Part shown: piece by piece, positions 1 through 9,284 of the stretch
How the letters are laid out: every line of letters begins with the position of its first letter
How positions within the stretch are numbered: the stretch's first letter is position 1
Position numbers and translations under genes: made by a program
From: an uncultured Lachnospiraceae bacterium
GTDB lineage: Bacteria > Bacillota > Clostridia > Lachnospirales > Lachnospiraceae
Direction: 5' to 3'
NCBI GenBank assembly: GCA_947174495.1
Contig: CAMWJC010000002.1
Coordinates: 17,679 to 81,678 of the forward strand
DNA length: 64,000 nucleotides
Notes under the pieces: model-generated
Told to the model about the DNA's origin: nothing
Databases searched by the model: none
Seen by the model: only the letters and a program-made list of their open reading frames with translations

Positions 1-247
1 GCTCTCTTATTACATTTTTTCCTATCTTCCCATTTCCATAAACGGCAATCCTACTCCCTCTCTCAATTGGCAATATATCTGTAAACTTTATTCCCTTTTC
101 TATCATATCTAACATATATTCTGACTGCTGAAGTCTACATATTTTCTTGTCTTTATTTTTTCCAATTGCTTTCGCGGAAATATACATTAATACAACTATA
201 ACTGCCGCATTCACTAGCTTTTTTAACAAATAACTTAAATGTTTCAT
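1..247 (-). CDS. Partial membrane-anchored protein with Rossmann-like domain (runs off left edge)
   Basis: Reading leftwards from an ATG at 247, an open frame continues to the window edge, so the C-terminal part is missing. A GGAG lies 8 bases before the ATG. About 82 residues are visible. The start is basic, then a hydrophobic stretch (roughly residues 12-26, VNAAVIVVLMYISAKAIG) looks like a membrane segment. Near the edge the segment IAVYGNGKIGKNVI matches the nucleotide-binding turn seen in the next genes of the locus. It lies 47 bases after the GT8 gene in the same direction, so it is probably the next gene of the polysaccharide operon. Function unknown; a role in sugar or phospho-sugar transfer is only a guess from context. 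Confidence 0.6.
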   Translation of the reverse strand, partial: MKHLSYLLKKLVNAAVIVVLMYISAKAIGKNKDKKICRLQQSEYMLDMIEKGIKFTDILPIERGSRIAVYGNGKIGKNVIRE

Positions 248-294
248 CTGCATTTCTCCATTATCATGATAATTTTCGATCTGATATCTTCGAG

Positions 295-1485
295 TCAGTC
301 AGAAAACCATTTTATCGACCATACAATTTTATCACGGTCAATTCCCATTCTCTCCAGTCTCTCAAAAACCTGCAGTACAATATCCTGATTCTTAATTGCT
401 ATTACGACTACCTCAAGCAAACTTTCTGTCAGATACTCAGGAGACTTAATATCATATGATGTATTTTCAAATTCCTGATAATTCTCATCTACCCATAAAA
501 CAACCTGATGAGAGCCATCCCTCTTTAACTGTTCATAATACTGTTTTCCGATATTCCCTGCCCCGTATAGCGCTATTTTCGTCTTCTCCCGTACTTTATC
601 AAACGGGAAAGCATATTGTCTTACCTGATACTCCTCCTGAGGATTAAAAACATCCAAGTCCGCATACGGAGATTTCTCATAATAAGACAAAAACAAATCC
701 GTCAGATATGGCATTTTATATTTCCAAGGCTTCTGCACTCCTGTCAGATGGAGAATTGCTGCTGATTGTTCCCGTTCTAGTGTAGTTCTGTTAAAATCCA
801 CATGATATTTTTCCAAAATTTCACTGCCAAGATGAGCCTCCTCTATTGTCACCATATAATTATAACGAATTGGCAGAAAAATTGCTTTTTCTCCCAAAAC
901 TACATTCAGGGCATCCTGATCCATAAAAAAATTGATGCCTTCTTTTTTGTATTTTAAAAGTTGTACCGGAATATTATCATCCCGCATGGCACTCAAATTC
1001 ATGAGCATCATACCAGAATTAAAATAAAGAGGATATTCACAATGCAGCTTCACAAGTGCGGAAGGAATCTGCTCCATTGCCAAAATGTCCACAACTGCAC
1101 CCACATAATTTTCTCCTAACTTTGTTGCATACAGATCGGTTAAGTCTTCCTGAATTAACATATCCCCATCCAGGTAAAGAACCTTGTCCAAATTCTCCAG
1201 CACGGTTGGAAGCTCAAATTTAATGAGGGCTGTGCTCGTGACTGGAAAATCTTCTTTTTGAAACTCTTGATGCGAATTTTCCTTTGGAATAACCTGTATC
1301 TGAAAATTGTCATCATTCAAGTCATAAAGCCTCTCCCACAATTCCTTTTCTACATCCACCACCACTAAATAAACATCATATCTGGACTGTGCATTCTTAT
1401 TCTCCTTTAAAGAAACGATAGAAACTGCGGTATTATAAAAAAATGCCCTATCTGTAATATAGGCTATTGATACTTTTAAATGCAT
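295..1485 (-). CDS. Glycosyltransferase family 8 with C-terminal Rossmann-like domain
   Basis: The first 270 or so residues match the GT8 (glycogenin/LipoPS galactosyltransferase) pattern: an N-terminal ISIAYITD-like strand, then VLYLDGDMLI with the metal-binding DGD at residues 106-108, and a later HLTG.QKPW segment typical of the family. GT8 enzymes move hexoses from UDP-sugars. From about residue 303 a separate module begins with KIALYGAGNIGKQY and a following VDEN, a nucleotide-binding-like fold shared with neighbours. GAGG lies 7 bases before the ATG. The start overlaps the end of the upstream GT32 gene by 10 bases, so the two are probably translated together. The family call is firm; acceptor and sugar cannot be told. 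Confidence 0.9.
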   Translation of the reverse strand: MHLKVSIAYITDRAFFYNTAVSIVSLKENKNAQSRYDVYLVVVDVEKELWERLYDLNDDNFQIQVIPKENSHQEFQKEDFPVTSTALIKFELPTVLENLDKVLYLDGDMLIQEDLTDLYATKLGENYVGAVVDILAMEQIPSALVKLHCEYPLYFNSGMMLMNLSAMRDDNIPVQLLKYKKEGINFFMDQDALNVVLGEKAIFLPIRYNYMVTIEEAHLGSEILEKYHVDFNRTTLEREQSAAILHLTGVQKPWKYKMPYLTDLFLSYYEKSPYADLDVFNPQEEYQVRQYAFPFDKVREKTKIALYGAGNIGKQYYEQLKRDGSHQVVLWVDENYQEFENTSYDIKSPEYLTESLLEVVVIAIKNQDIVLQVFERLERMGIDRDKIVWSIKWFSD

Positions 1486-2609
1486 ATGCTTCCCTCTTTA
1501 TTTTCAGCAGCCATGTCCCGCATCTTCTCAAATAATTTCCTGTTATTATCAATTCTCTTCTCTCTAAATCCATCCGGTTTCCACCCAGCATTAAAGTGAT
1601 GGATTGTCATAGTATCTTCACAAAACGCTCCCAGTTCATAAACCAAAAAATCTTTCGGAGTCAAGTACTTTCTCGGCAAAAATACATTCCCGTCAATAAC
1701 CTGTAATTCCCCATTTAAATGCAGTCCTTTCTTTTTTAAGACAGAACGTATCAGGCGGGGCTGGCACAAAAAAACCATGCCGGCATCGCTTCCTTCAAAT
1801 TCAATTCCGTCATAAATCTGCATCAGCTCAAGCAGCAAAGGATTTCCAGCTTCTGATGCACAAATTCCCAAATCAATATCATGATTCGCATCAAATGTAA
1901 AAAATGCCCGGTTCCCCAAAATCCGGTCTAACGGTTTTACGATTTCCACATCCATATCCATATAAATGCCGCCCTGATGATAAAGCACATCCAGCCTTGC
2001 ATAATCACTTGCAAATGCCCATTTTTTAGCCTTGATTGCCGAAGCCACAAAAGGATGTTTTTCCCAATCATAATTATCCATATTCCATTCTTTTATCTGG
2101 TATTCAGGGCATATGTTTTTCCAGCTGTCAATACACTGCTGATATTCTGCCGGCTTTTCATCCCCGCTAAACCAAAAGGAATGAATGATTTTTTCTATTT
2201 TGTTTGGTCTGGAAGTATCAAAAACCACTTCTTTATCACCTTGCTCCTGCTGTTTATATGATGTAGCCAGCACAAGCGGGAAAAAGTAACAGTCAACATC
2301 GTCACTTAATCCCAACGAGTCTAAGTCTGAATACATATCCCACATATAGCTTGAACTGGTGATTATGACAGAACACTCTTTTTCTTCCTTCAGCGCTTCC
2401 ATTCCCCGCACCTCCAGTCTTTTTCCCTGAAATTCAATTTCATTAACAGGAGAATGGTTATCAACAACATATGCAATATTATCAACTAATTCCAAAGGAA
2501 AATGCTCCTGTACATAATATTTGTAATAACTGCCTATTCCGAACAATATAAGTTTTTTACTCTTCAACCTCAAAGTGCATTTACTCAGGCTGCAATTACA
2601 TAGCTTCAT
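1476..2609 (-). CDS. Glycosyltransferase of the GT32 / OCH1 type with N-terminal Rossmann-like domain
   Basis: Residues from about 137 carry the DXD glycosyltransferase signature: KIIHSFWFSG, WAFASDYARLDVLY, and GGIYMDMDVEI with the metal-binding DMD at 218-220. This is the Gly_transf_sug pattern seen in capsule and LPS sugar transferases. The first 110 residues are different: after a short Cys-rich start comes KKLILFGIGSYYKYYV and then YVVDNH, a version of the Rossmann-like module found across this locus, here at the N-terminus rather than the C-terminus. GGGAG precedes the ATG at good spacing. It sits 14 bases after the GT2 gene and overlaps the next gene, so it belongs to the same operon. 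Donor sugar unknown. Confidence 0.85.
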   Translation of the reverse strand: MKLCNCSLSKCTLRLKSKKLILFGIGSYYKYYVQEHFPLELVDNIAYVVDNHSPVNEIEFQGKRLEVRGMEALKEEKECSVIITSSSYMWDMYSDLDSLGLSDDVDCYFFPLVLATSYKQQEQGDKEVVFDTSRPNKIEKIIHSFWFSGDEKPAEYQQCIDSWKNICPEYQIKEWNMDNYDWEKHPFVASAIKAKKWAFASDYARLDVLYHQGGIYMDMDVEIVKPLDRILGNRAFFTFDANHDIDLGICASEAGNPLLLELMQIYDGIEFEGSDAGMVFLCQPRLIRSVLKKKGLHLNGELQVIDGNVFLPRKYLTPKDFLVYELGAFCEDTMTIHHFNAGWKPDGFREKRIDNNRKLFEKMRDMAAENKEGSICI

Positions 2610-2623
2610 AACTTTTCTCCCAT

Positions 2624-3652
2624 TTATTGCTCCGTTCCATTTTCATGTAACAAACCTTCAATCCATCTCACTCGTTCTAAATGTTTCAAATTAGTCTCTC
2701 TATATACCTGAAGATTTTCTCTTATTTTTTTACGCAATAAGGTGATTTTTTCCTGATCCTTATTTTGCAGGGCAATTTCTAAAATTTTTCCACACCTATA
2801 AACGTGCATTCTTTTTATCAGATTAATAACCCCTTGCTCTATGCCTGCCTCAGAATAGTCCCTGATAATTATTTCATAAGCATTGACCCATGCCAGCTCC
2901 TCCAACTGTCTTTGATTGGTATGTCCGATAGAATCGTCCCTTTGAAAATAACAATATAATGGTTTGTCAATATAAAGAATGGTTTTGGCAAGCATATTAA
3001 CCTTTGCGACAAATACAATATCTTCGCCTGTATGTAAATGCGGGCAACTAACCCTCAGCTTATTTTTCTCGTCAAAAATAAGCTCTCGCCTAAATAGTCT
3101 GGTCCACATATAACCCGCAACCCCTCTATATTTATCCCTTTCATAAATATATGGTAAAAAATCCCTGATGGGAACTACGCTCTTTGGCACATCACCCAGA
3201 TTTTCTGCACGCCATCTTCGCATGCCATCATCAAAATAAAATCCACACGTTACTATATCTGCATTTTCTGTTTCCAACTTTCCTATCATCTCATGATACA
3301 TTCCTTTACAAATGTAATCATCGGAATCCACAAATCCTATATAATCTCCAGTAGCAGCTTGCAATCCTACATTTCTTGCTTTCGCAACTCCCATATTCTC
3401 CTGATGAATCACAACCAATCTATCATCAACTGCTGCTAATTTATCTAAAATCTCTCCGCTCCCATCTGTTGACCCATCATCTATACAAATGATTTCTATA
3501 TTTTTATAGCTTTGATTTTGAATACTTGACAGGCAACGTTGCAAATATTTTTCCGTGTTATACACTGGAACAATAATACTCACTTTTCCCAAAGACATAC
3601 TCCTCTTACCACTCCCCTGCATCCGTTTATCAGTTATTCTCCTGCCCCTCAT
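2624..3652 (-). CDS. Glycosyltransferase family 2
   Basis: Classic GT-A family 2 enzyme: VSIIVPVYNTEKYLQRCL near the N-terminus, CIDDGSTDGS, a nucleotide-binding VDSDDYI, and a catalytic-region TGEDIVF. Such enzymes move a sugar from a nucleotide-sugar to a growing surface polysaccharide at the cytoplasmic face of the membrane. No transmembrane segment is evident. The frame opens at 3652, inside the end of the upstream gene (23-base overlap), with AGGA 5 bases before that ATG. ATG codons at 3622 and 3598 are alternatives; the family core starts just after 3598, so the first 18 residues may not be translated. Confidence 0.9.
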   Translation of the reverse strand: MRGRRITDKRMQGSGKRSMSLGKVSIIVPVYNTEKYLQRCLSSIQNQSYKNIEIICIDDGSTDGSGEILDKLAAVDDRLVVIHQENMGVAKARNVGLQAATGDYIGFVDSDDYICKGMYHEMIGKLETENADIVTCGFYFDDGMRRWRAENLGDVPKSVVPIRDFLPYIYERDKYRGVAGYMWTRLFRRELIFDEKNKLRVSCPHLHTGEDIVFVAKVNMLAKTILYIDKPLYCYFQRDDSIGHTNQRQLEELAWVNAYEIIIRDYSEAGIEQGVINLIKRMHVYRCGKILEIALQNKDQEKITLLRKKIRENLQVYRETNLKHLERVRWIEGLLHENGTEQ

Positions 3653-6383
3653 TATATTCCTGTTCTACAATCATATCATATAAATCTGAAACAACATCTT
3701 CGATTGAAACAATATCCTTTCTTGTATATCCATGAAGTTTTCGCTTCACATCAACAAAATAATTGATAGCCGATACAACAACTGCATCTATCGGGTCATC
3801 AGTAATACCCCGATAAACTTCTCTATCTGCAAGCTTCTTTACACTTTGATCCATGATGTAAATAACTTCTATTTCGTCTGACTTGCTCAATTCATCATAT
3901 AATAGCTGTCCAATTCTTGCTGCTCCATAAATTGCAATCTTATGATATCCTCTGCGCCTTAATTCTTCCGCTACAGACCTATTATTCTTGTTAATGTAAA
4001 ACCACTTTGACATAAAATCAAAATTGTTTGTCATGCGCCTTGTATATGGATCTGATATGTCTGCTTCTGTGTACAACGGTTTTTGATATAACTCAAATTT
4101 ATCTTTTATCATTCTTTTTCTCTCTTTCAGTTTATTGTTCAATATCTCAATCTGATTTTTCATTGTTAGCATCTGCTCAAAAAAAATATCATAAGTATCT
4201 AACAACTGATCTTCCCTTGATTTCGCTTTTGCTTGTTCTACCGCCATCCTTAACCATGTTAAACTATCCTTTTTCATTTGCTTCATTATTTTATCTACCG
4301 CTTCATAATCAATAGGCTTTTGTAATACGTCAACAAATTGAGTTCTTTCATTTTTGTAAAGCATACGATCTATAATCTTAAACATATTTAAAAGAGAGAC
4401 TATTCTTCCCTCCCCCCTAGAAATATCATTCCTTACAACAAATGGTTTATGAAAAATGATAGCAAAGCAAGCCGCGTGAAATGAATTTGTCACAATATAC
4501 TTTGCATTCTTTAAATAAGCCAGCCACTCTTCAACTTTTACATCCTCTACACATTTTTCATATGGAGTTTTATTAAAAATAGGATCGGGAATACTAATAA
4601 CCGCATCAATATCTAATTGATTTCTGCATTCCTTCAGTATTTCTTCATACTCCGCATCTTTTTGGGGCTGCCCTAAGATAAACGACAAAAGATAAGGCTC
4701 TTTTGGAACCCTTTCCCTTCCCTTCTCAACTAATTTTAAATATTCTTCTTTATCACATAGAAAGACCGGATCTAATACCAAATTGGCTTCTATATCAAAA
4801 TTCTTGCGCATTAAATCAATGGTACTTTTTTCTCTCACTGATATAGCATCAAAACGCTTTAAAAAATATTTCATTTCCAAACGCTCCTCTTCATTTCCCC
4901 AAAACTCTGAGGCCCCGAATGAAATACTATATCCAATTTTCCCCTTATTACTTTTCACCCAGTTCAATGATGGAAATTTACATATCTTTCTCTTATAAAA
5001 AAAGCGGCTAAAATTTTGATCAGAAGGAACGCAAAAGCAATCACAAACATCATTGAAATGAATACTATCCTGCATATTAAAGGGTATATCCGCCAAATCC
5101 TCTTTATCATATTGTAATGACTTAAATCTTTCATCATTCAAAACACAAGCGGTTTCTCTATACAAAGGGGAATCAATTGGCGGCATTATCATAAGAGCTG
5201 CATATCCCATATCATTAAGCACTTTATATATAGCCCATGACACTAACCGACTTCCATAATTGCTATATGCCCCAAAAGCAGTAACTACTCCAATATCCCA
5301 TTTTTTCTTCTTCGCTTTTGCCCAAGAATCCTCAAATGAATTATGACAGATACATTCTATAAATCTTTCCCTAGCTTTCCAGTCAAACGAACGTCTTTTG
5401 TAGCCACCATTATAATATAACAAATTTTTTTCGACTTTTTCCATCCTTATAAATGAATTTTTTATCTGTTCAAACAGATATCTTCCTTTATCAGAATTTA
5501 CTAAAACGCAGCTTGTCCCTTTATCATCCCTCCACGTAATATCATGCTTTTCAATTCCCCAAAAATCGCCTAAAGAAATATCCCCCTGCCTTGTCTCTAC
5601 ACTGTATTTACATGAAACACATGCGTCTCTCATCACCATTCCACTCAAAAACGCATCCCACCAACTATCATTTGAAGGTAACGTAAGCCTGCTGGTTCCA
5701 TCCTTATATACAAATCTAGTTCTTGGCGTCCAGCCTGTTAAAGCTTCCCTTTGAATAATTTTGTCCAGTTTCTCCTTACCAAACTCCTCATCTAAATATT
5801 TCTGAAATATCCCTTGAGAAGGTGCATTCAAACAAATTAAATCAATCGTATATAAATTTTTATGTTCAACATACTTTTTAAGACCCGCGATTTGACAAGG
5901 GGTGCCGACAAACAAAACTATTCTTTTAGAACCAAGTTCCCTTTTTACATCTTTATATATATCAGATGTATCACTCTGAACATATTTGCTATATCTTAAC
6001 TTTGTCAGTCCTTCTCTGTCCATAACTTTGATGTGCTTTACCGTGAATCCTTCTTCCCATGCAGCACCATATACACAACCGCCCATGCTAATTATCCATT
6101 CAGCCAGTAACGTAAATACACCACCACTTGAACTCATTGTGCGGATTTCATTTTCTGCCCAAGCAGCATAGACTTCATTACTCTCATATCCTTTTTCACT
6201 ATGAACACTTGGGCATATTTGAGAACATTTTCCACAATTAATACACTTTTTTTCATCTATAAAGGGTTTAAATCCATTTATAAGTTCCAAATCCATTTTT
6301 ATTGCATTTACCGGGCAAACATTTTGGCATGCTGCACAGCCTGTACAAGTCGGCAGCTTTTGTAACGTTTCATATGTTCTCAT
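3630..6383 (-). CDS. Ferredoxin / FrhB-like / polysaccharide pyruvyl transferase fusion protein
   Basis: A protein of about 917 residues with several modules. Residues 13-23 and 47-57 hold two CxxCxxCxxxCP clusters typical of 2[4Fe-4S] ferredoxins. Residues of about 80-330 match the coenzyme F420 hydrogenase/dehydrogenase beta-subunit (FrhB/FdhB) family, with VGTPCQIAGL and an internal C..CKYS...GDISLGDFWG motif. About 365-690 match the polysaccharide pyruvyl transferase family (GVVTAFGAYSNYGSRLV, late TNSFHAACFA). The last 90 residues carry KIAIYGAARIGQLLYDEL, the Rossmann-like module of this locus. In polysaccharide clusters FrhB-like and pyruvyl-transferase proteins are usually separate genes. 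I chose the ATG at 6383 because AGGA lies 6 bases before it; the ATG at 6395 has poor spacing. Confidence 0.85.
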   Translation of the reverse strand: MRTYETLQKLPTCTGCAACQNVCPVNAIKMDLELINGFKPFIDEKKCINCGKCSQICPSVHSEKGYESNEVYAAWAENEIRTMSSSGGVFTLLAEWIISMGGCVYGAAWEEGFTVKHIKVMDREGLTKLRYSKYVQSDTSDIYKDVKRELGSKRIVLFVGTPCQIAGLKKYVEHKNLYTIDLICLNAPSQGIFQKYLDEEFGKEKLDKIIQREALTGWTPRTRFVYKDGTSRLTLPSNDSWWDAFLSGMVMRDACVSCKYSVETRQGDISLGDFWGIEKHDITWRDDKGTSCVLVNSDKGRYLFEQIKNSFIRMEKVEKNLLYYNGGYKRRSFDWKARERFIECICHNSFEDSWAKAKKKKWDIGVVTAFGAYSNYGSRLVSWAIYKVLNDMGYAALMIMPPIDSPLYRETACVLNDERFKSLQYDKEDLADIPFNMQDSIHFNDVCDCFCVPSDQNFSRFFYKRKICKFPSLNWVKSNKGKIGYSISFGASEFWGNEEERLEMKYFLKRFDAISVREKSTIDLMRKNFDIEANLVLDPVFLCDKEEYLKLVEKGRERVPKEPYLLSFILGQPQKDAEYEEILKECRNQLDIDAVISIPDPIFNKTPYEKCVEDVKVEEWLAYLKNAKYIVTNSFHAACFAIIFHKPFVVRNDISRGEGRIVSLLNMFKIIDRMLYKNERTQFVDVLQKPIDYEAVDKIMKQMKKDSLTWLRMAVEQAKAKSREDQLLDTYDIFFEQMLTMKNQIEILNNKLKERKRMIKDKFELYQKPLYTEADISDPYTRRMTNNFDFMSKWFYINKNNRSVAEELRRRGYHKIAIYGAARIGQLLYDELSKSDEIEVIYIMDQSVKKLADREVYRGITDDPIDAVVVSAINYFVDVKRKLHGYTRKDIVSIEDVVSDLYDMIVEQEYNEGQENN

Positions 6384-6412
6384 TTTTTTCCTCATTCCCT
6401 AATTTATTGTGA

Positions 6413-7210
6413 TTACTTGACAAATTTCAGCATTGCGCCTTCAACTCTCCGCATGTTTTTAGAATAAGAAAGTTTCAATCCTCCTTTTTGGAACAAATCC
6501 ACGATCTGCATTACTGTCAAATGACTCATATAACCACGTCTTTTTCGATCCACAATATCCCATACATATTCCATCGCATTATAAGAACATATAACTTCCT
6601 TTTTGGCATGCTTACAGGTCTCATCAACAAACTTCTCTATATCACATATATATTCCAAGATTCCACTCATAAAGATTACATCCGCCTCCACATTTGGAAA
6701 GCCATCCTTATTCAGATCACAAACTATCGTTGCATCATCATGCCTTATATAATCACATGGCATATACTTTTTCTCTCCGGTCAAAAATTTTTTTAAGCTC
6801 TCATTTCCGCATCCCAAATCTAATATTGATTTGGAATTCTCTGAAATCATCTGCGCCATTTGATAAACTCTGAATTCATATGCAGGAGATAGCTCTCGTG
6901 CCTCCCCCCACAACGCCTGCATCCATTCTGTACATCCTCCAAAGTGTTTCCCTTCCATAAAACCCATCTCGCAGAGCTGACTTACTACGGACTTATAATG
7001 TTCAACACTAGAAACAATAATGCGTACTTGTTCCTTATCTTCTTCAAACAATTTTGTCGGATAATAAACAGGATAATCCTTTTCTCCTACTTTGTAATTA
7101 TAATTATATTTTTTATTATCTACCAGATATTTAATATGCCTGCCTTCTCTTTCCAGATTTCGCACCACAATAGCCGCATCCCTGCCTGCGCAAAATAAAA
7201 TATATTCCAT
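6413..7210 (-). CDS. SAM-dependent methyltransferase with N-terminal Rossmann-like domain (copy 2)
   Basis: The N-terminus (MEYILFCAGRDAAIVVRNL, then YLVDNKKY) is a nucleotide-binding-like module resembling the one in neighbouring glycosyltransferases. From about residue 125 the sequence follows a class I SAM methyltransferase: SILDLGCGNE (motif I), VCDLNKDGFP, then VIFMSGILEYI. The product is a close paralogue of the next gene upstream (7223-8035), from which it is separated by only 12 bases; the two share the first 20 residues almost exactly and also the ribosome binding site (GGAGG, 5 bases before ATG). A tandem duplication is the simplest reading. It probably methylates a sugar or tailors the polysaccharide, but the substrate is unknown. 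Confidence 0.75.
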   Translation of the reverse strand: MEYILFCAGRDAAIVVRNLEREGRHIKYLVDNKKYNYNYKVGEKDYPVYYPTKLFEEDKEQVRIIVSSVEHYKSVVSQLCEMGFMEGKHFGGCTEWMQALWGEARELSPAYEFRVYQMAQMISENSKSILDLGCGNESLKKFLTGEKKYMPCDYIRHDDATIVCDLNKDGFPNVEADVIFMSGILEYICDIEKFVDETCKHAKKEVICSYNAMEYVWDIVDRKRRGYMSHLTVMQIVDLFQKGGLKLSYSKNMRRVEGAMLKFVK

Positions 7211-7222
7211 ATTTTCCTCCTT

Positions 7223-8035
7223 TCATATATCCAACGGTTCAAACTTCATTACCATTTGTTGTATTGTAACAATATGCATCTTTTCCGCATATGTCAGCTT
7301 CATACCATACTTCCCAAACAATTCTACAATTTCTTTCATCGTTAAATTGTTCACCCAGCTACCACGCTTTCTTAGTATTATGTCCCTGTAACACTCCAAT
7401 GTCACGTAAGAACATACAATTTCCTTTTTTGCACAACTGCATGCCTTTTTAATAAATTCCTCATACTCGAATATATATTCCAATATACCACTCATAAAGA
7501 CTACATCCGCCTCCACCTCTGGGAATCCGTCTTTATTTAGATCACACACTATCGTTGTATCGTTATGCCTTATATAATCACATGGCATATATGTAATATT
7601 CTTGTCTAGATACGCCTTTAACCGCATACTGCCACAGCCCAAATCCAGTACGGATCGGACATTCTTTGAAATCAATTCAGACATTCTTTTTACCCTGAAT
7701 TCAAAATTAGGCGCTAACTTTCCAATTTCTCCCCACCTTTGTTGAATGTAATCAAAGCAGCTAAAGTACTCCTTCCCCTCCATAAATCCCATTTCAGCTA
7801 ATTGTGCTGATACCGGCTCATAAAAGTCTAAACTGGCAATAATAATTGTGATATTATCTTTATCTTCTTCATAAAGCTTTACCGGATGATATACCGTATA
7901 TGTTTTTCCATCAACTGTATAATCACAATCATATTTCCTGTTATCGACCAAATATTTAATATACTTGCCTTCTCTTTCCAAATTCCGCACTACAATAGCC
8001 GCATCCCTGCCTGCACAAAATAAAATATACTCCAT
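7223..8035 (-). CDS. SAM-dependent methyltransferase with N-terminal Rossmann-like domain (copy 1)
   Basis: Paralogue of the following gene. I start it at the ATG at 8035, which has GGAGG 5 bases upstream and gives the same MEYILFCAGRD beginning as its sister; the frame is open a further 11 codons upstream. The N-terminal module includes YLVDNRKYD. The methyltransferase core follows: SVLDLGCGSM (motif I), CDLNKDGFPEVEADVVFMSGILEYI, and KEIVCSYVTLE. The two copies differ most between about residues 90 and 130 and at the C-terminus, which suggests different specificities. It follows licD after a gap of about 100 bases, in a locus of sugar-modifying genes. Confidence 0.75.
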   Translation of the reverse strand: MEYILFCAGRDAAIVVRNLEREGKYIKYLVDNRKYDCDYTVDGKTYTVYHPVKLYEEDKDNITIIIASLDFYEPVSAQLAEMGFMEGKEYFSCFDYIQQRWGEIGKLAPNFEFRVKRMSELISKNVRSVLDLGCGSMRLKAYLDKNITYMPCDYIRHNDTTIVCDLNKDGFPEVEADVVFMSGILEYIFEYEEFIKKACSCAKKEIVCSYVTLECYRDIILRKRGSWVNNLTMKEIVELFGKYGMKLTYAEKMHIVTIQQMVMKFEPLDI

Positions 8036-8139
8036 ATTTTCCTCCATTCCATTATATACGCTTTTCATAATACAAGCTTATACATCCACATTTTTCTGCT
8101 GCGATAAATTAATGCTTTTTATATAACGGACACTCCAAA

Positions 8140-8946
8140 TCAAACCTTTAAATCACTCACCGGATGCACCTTCCTTTTTTCGACCGGTGGGAGCTCCATA
8201 TAATCTCCGAATTTGAAATGTAGATAACTGTCATACTCTTTAATTCCCTGAAGCAATTCCCCCTCAAATTCAATCGCCTCACTATTTTCATACCAAAATC
8301 TATAATAACCATATTCGGAATTAGGCGTCGGAAACATAAGAATACGTACCCATTTGCCCCGCCGCCTCATACTACCTTGAATCATCCTGCGGTAATATCC
8401 GAACACCACCTTTTCCGGAATTTTATCCAAAAGCATGAACCACTTTCTTTTCAATAAATTTTTGTCTGCGACTTTACCGACCCTTGACCACAAAATTTTG
8501 CGCACCAGATAGCATTCAAAATTCTTTATGCTACGCAGAATATAATTATCTGGCACATTATCCAGCGGAAATATATCTATAAAAATCCCCTGTTCATATG
8601 GCATATGTTCCTGATTTTCCCTTAAAAACAAAGTGTCCCTGCGCCTCAGCTTTCCATATCCCCAACGGTACCCTTCTGTATTTCTGTGATCCTGAAAATA
8701 AAAACGCGATTTATCCAAATCCGTCTCACACGCTTTACGAAACTTTTCATAGTCCGGCCTTAAAAAGGCTACGTCTGCATCGTCATCCCATGGGATATAT
8801 CCACCATGCCTCACTGCCCCCAAAAGTGTCCCTGCGATAATGTTATAGCGAATATGACATTTTTTGCAAATCCGATCTACTTCCCGGAGCATCTCTAATT
8901 GAATTAGCTGTACCTTTCGTAAAGTATCTTTATCAATTTCCACCAT
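8140..8946 (-). CDS. LicD family phosphotransferase
   Basis: The N-terminal half has the LicD signature: LIQLEMLREVDRICKKCHI, then GTLLGAVRHGGYIPWDDDADVAF, with the acidic DDDAD expected to bind metal. LicD proteins transfer phosphocholine or other phospho-alditol groups to surface polysaccharides or teichoic acids, using CDP-activated donors; the nucleotidyltransferase fold is at the N-terminus. I chose the ATG at 8946 (AGGA 8 bases before it) over an upstream ATG at 8997 because family members start close to this point. It is the most upstream gene of the polysaccharide cluster visible here. Whether choline or another group is transferred cannot be decided. Confidence 0.85.
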   Translation of the reverse strand: MVEIDKDTLRKVQLIQLEMLREVDRICKKCHIRYNIIAGTLLGAVRHGGYIPWDDDADVAFLRPDYEKFRKACETDLDKSRFYFQDHRNTEGYRWGYGKLRRRDTLFLRENQEHMPYEQGIFIDIFPLDNVPDNYILRSIKNFECYLVRKILWSRVGKVADKNLLKRKWFMLLDKIPEKVVFGYYRRMIQGSMRRRGKWVRILMFPTPNSEYGYYRFWYENSEAIEFEGELLQGIKEYDSYLHFKFGDYMELPPVEKRKVHPVSDLKV

Positions 8947-9070
8947 ACTGATTTTCCTTAACTGAATAACTATATAACCATTTGCTTCCCACTCCATTCT
9001 ACCATGCTTTCATTTTTTTTTAAATATATAAAAAAAGGGGCATCTGACGGACAATAAATTTTCGTACCCT

Positions 9071-9089
9071 ACAGGGTCTATCCGCCCAT
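9071..9089 (-). repeat. Copy 1 of the GGATAGACCCTGT motif
   Basis: On the minus strand ATGGGCGGATAGACCCTGT follows the 9096-9126 hairpin after seven bases. Only two copies occur in this window. Confidence 0.6.
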
Positions 9090-9095
9090 AACAAA

Positions 9096-9126
9096 ACCGG
9101 TTATTGCATCCACTGCAATAACCGGT
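9096..9126 (-). terminator. Hairpin downstream of the surface-protein cluster, probable terminator
   Basis: Perfect 13-base inverted repeat (ACCGGTTATTGCA with its complement) around a 5-base loop, about 160 bases after the last gene of the three-gene cluster. On the minus strand it is followed by TTTTGTTAT, a weak T-tract. A related hairpin sits upstream of the first gene of the cluster. Confidence 0.55.
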
Positions 9127-9284
9127 CATGATTAAGCTTTATCTCTGCCTCCATACAACGACATCGCAATCCTTGCTTCTCTAACAGCCTATATATCCTA
9201 AATACTTATTCCACGAAAAACATCTCGTAAAGCATCCTTTTTATATTTACATCGGCTATCTATTGCGAAATATTAGAGACATTC

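Larger units (their letters stand above)
8947..9284. other. Intergenic region between surface-protein cluster and polysaccharide locus
   Basis: About 340 bases without a convincing gene. It holds the 13-bp stem hairpin at 9096-9126, the motif at 9071-9089 that recurs at the right edge of the window, and an ACCCTGTAGGGT mini-palindrome beside it. Just upstream of licD, on the minus strand, a TAGAAT near 8995-9000 could be a -10 box with an AT-rich -35 region, but this is weak. No small frame with a good ribosome binding site was seen. Confidence 0.5.
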
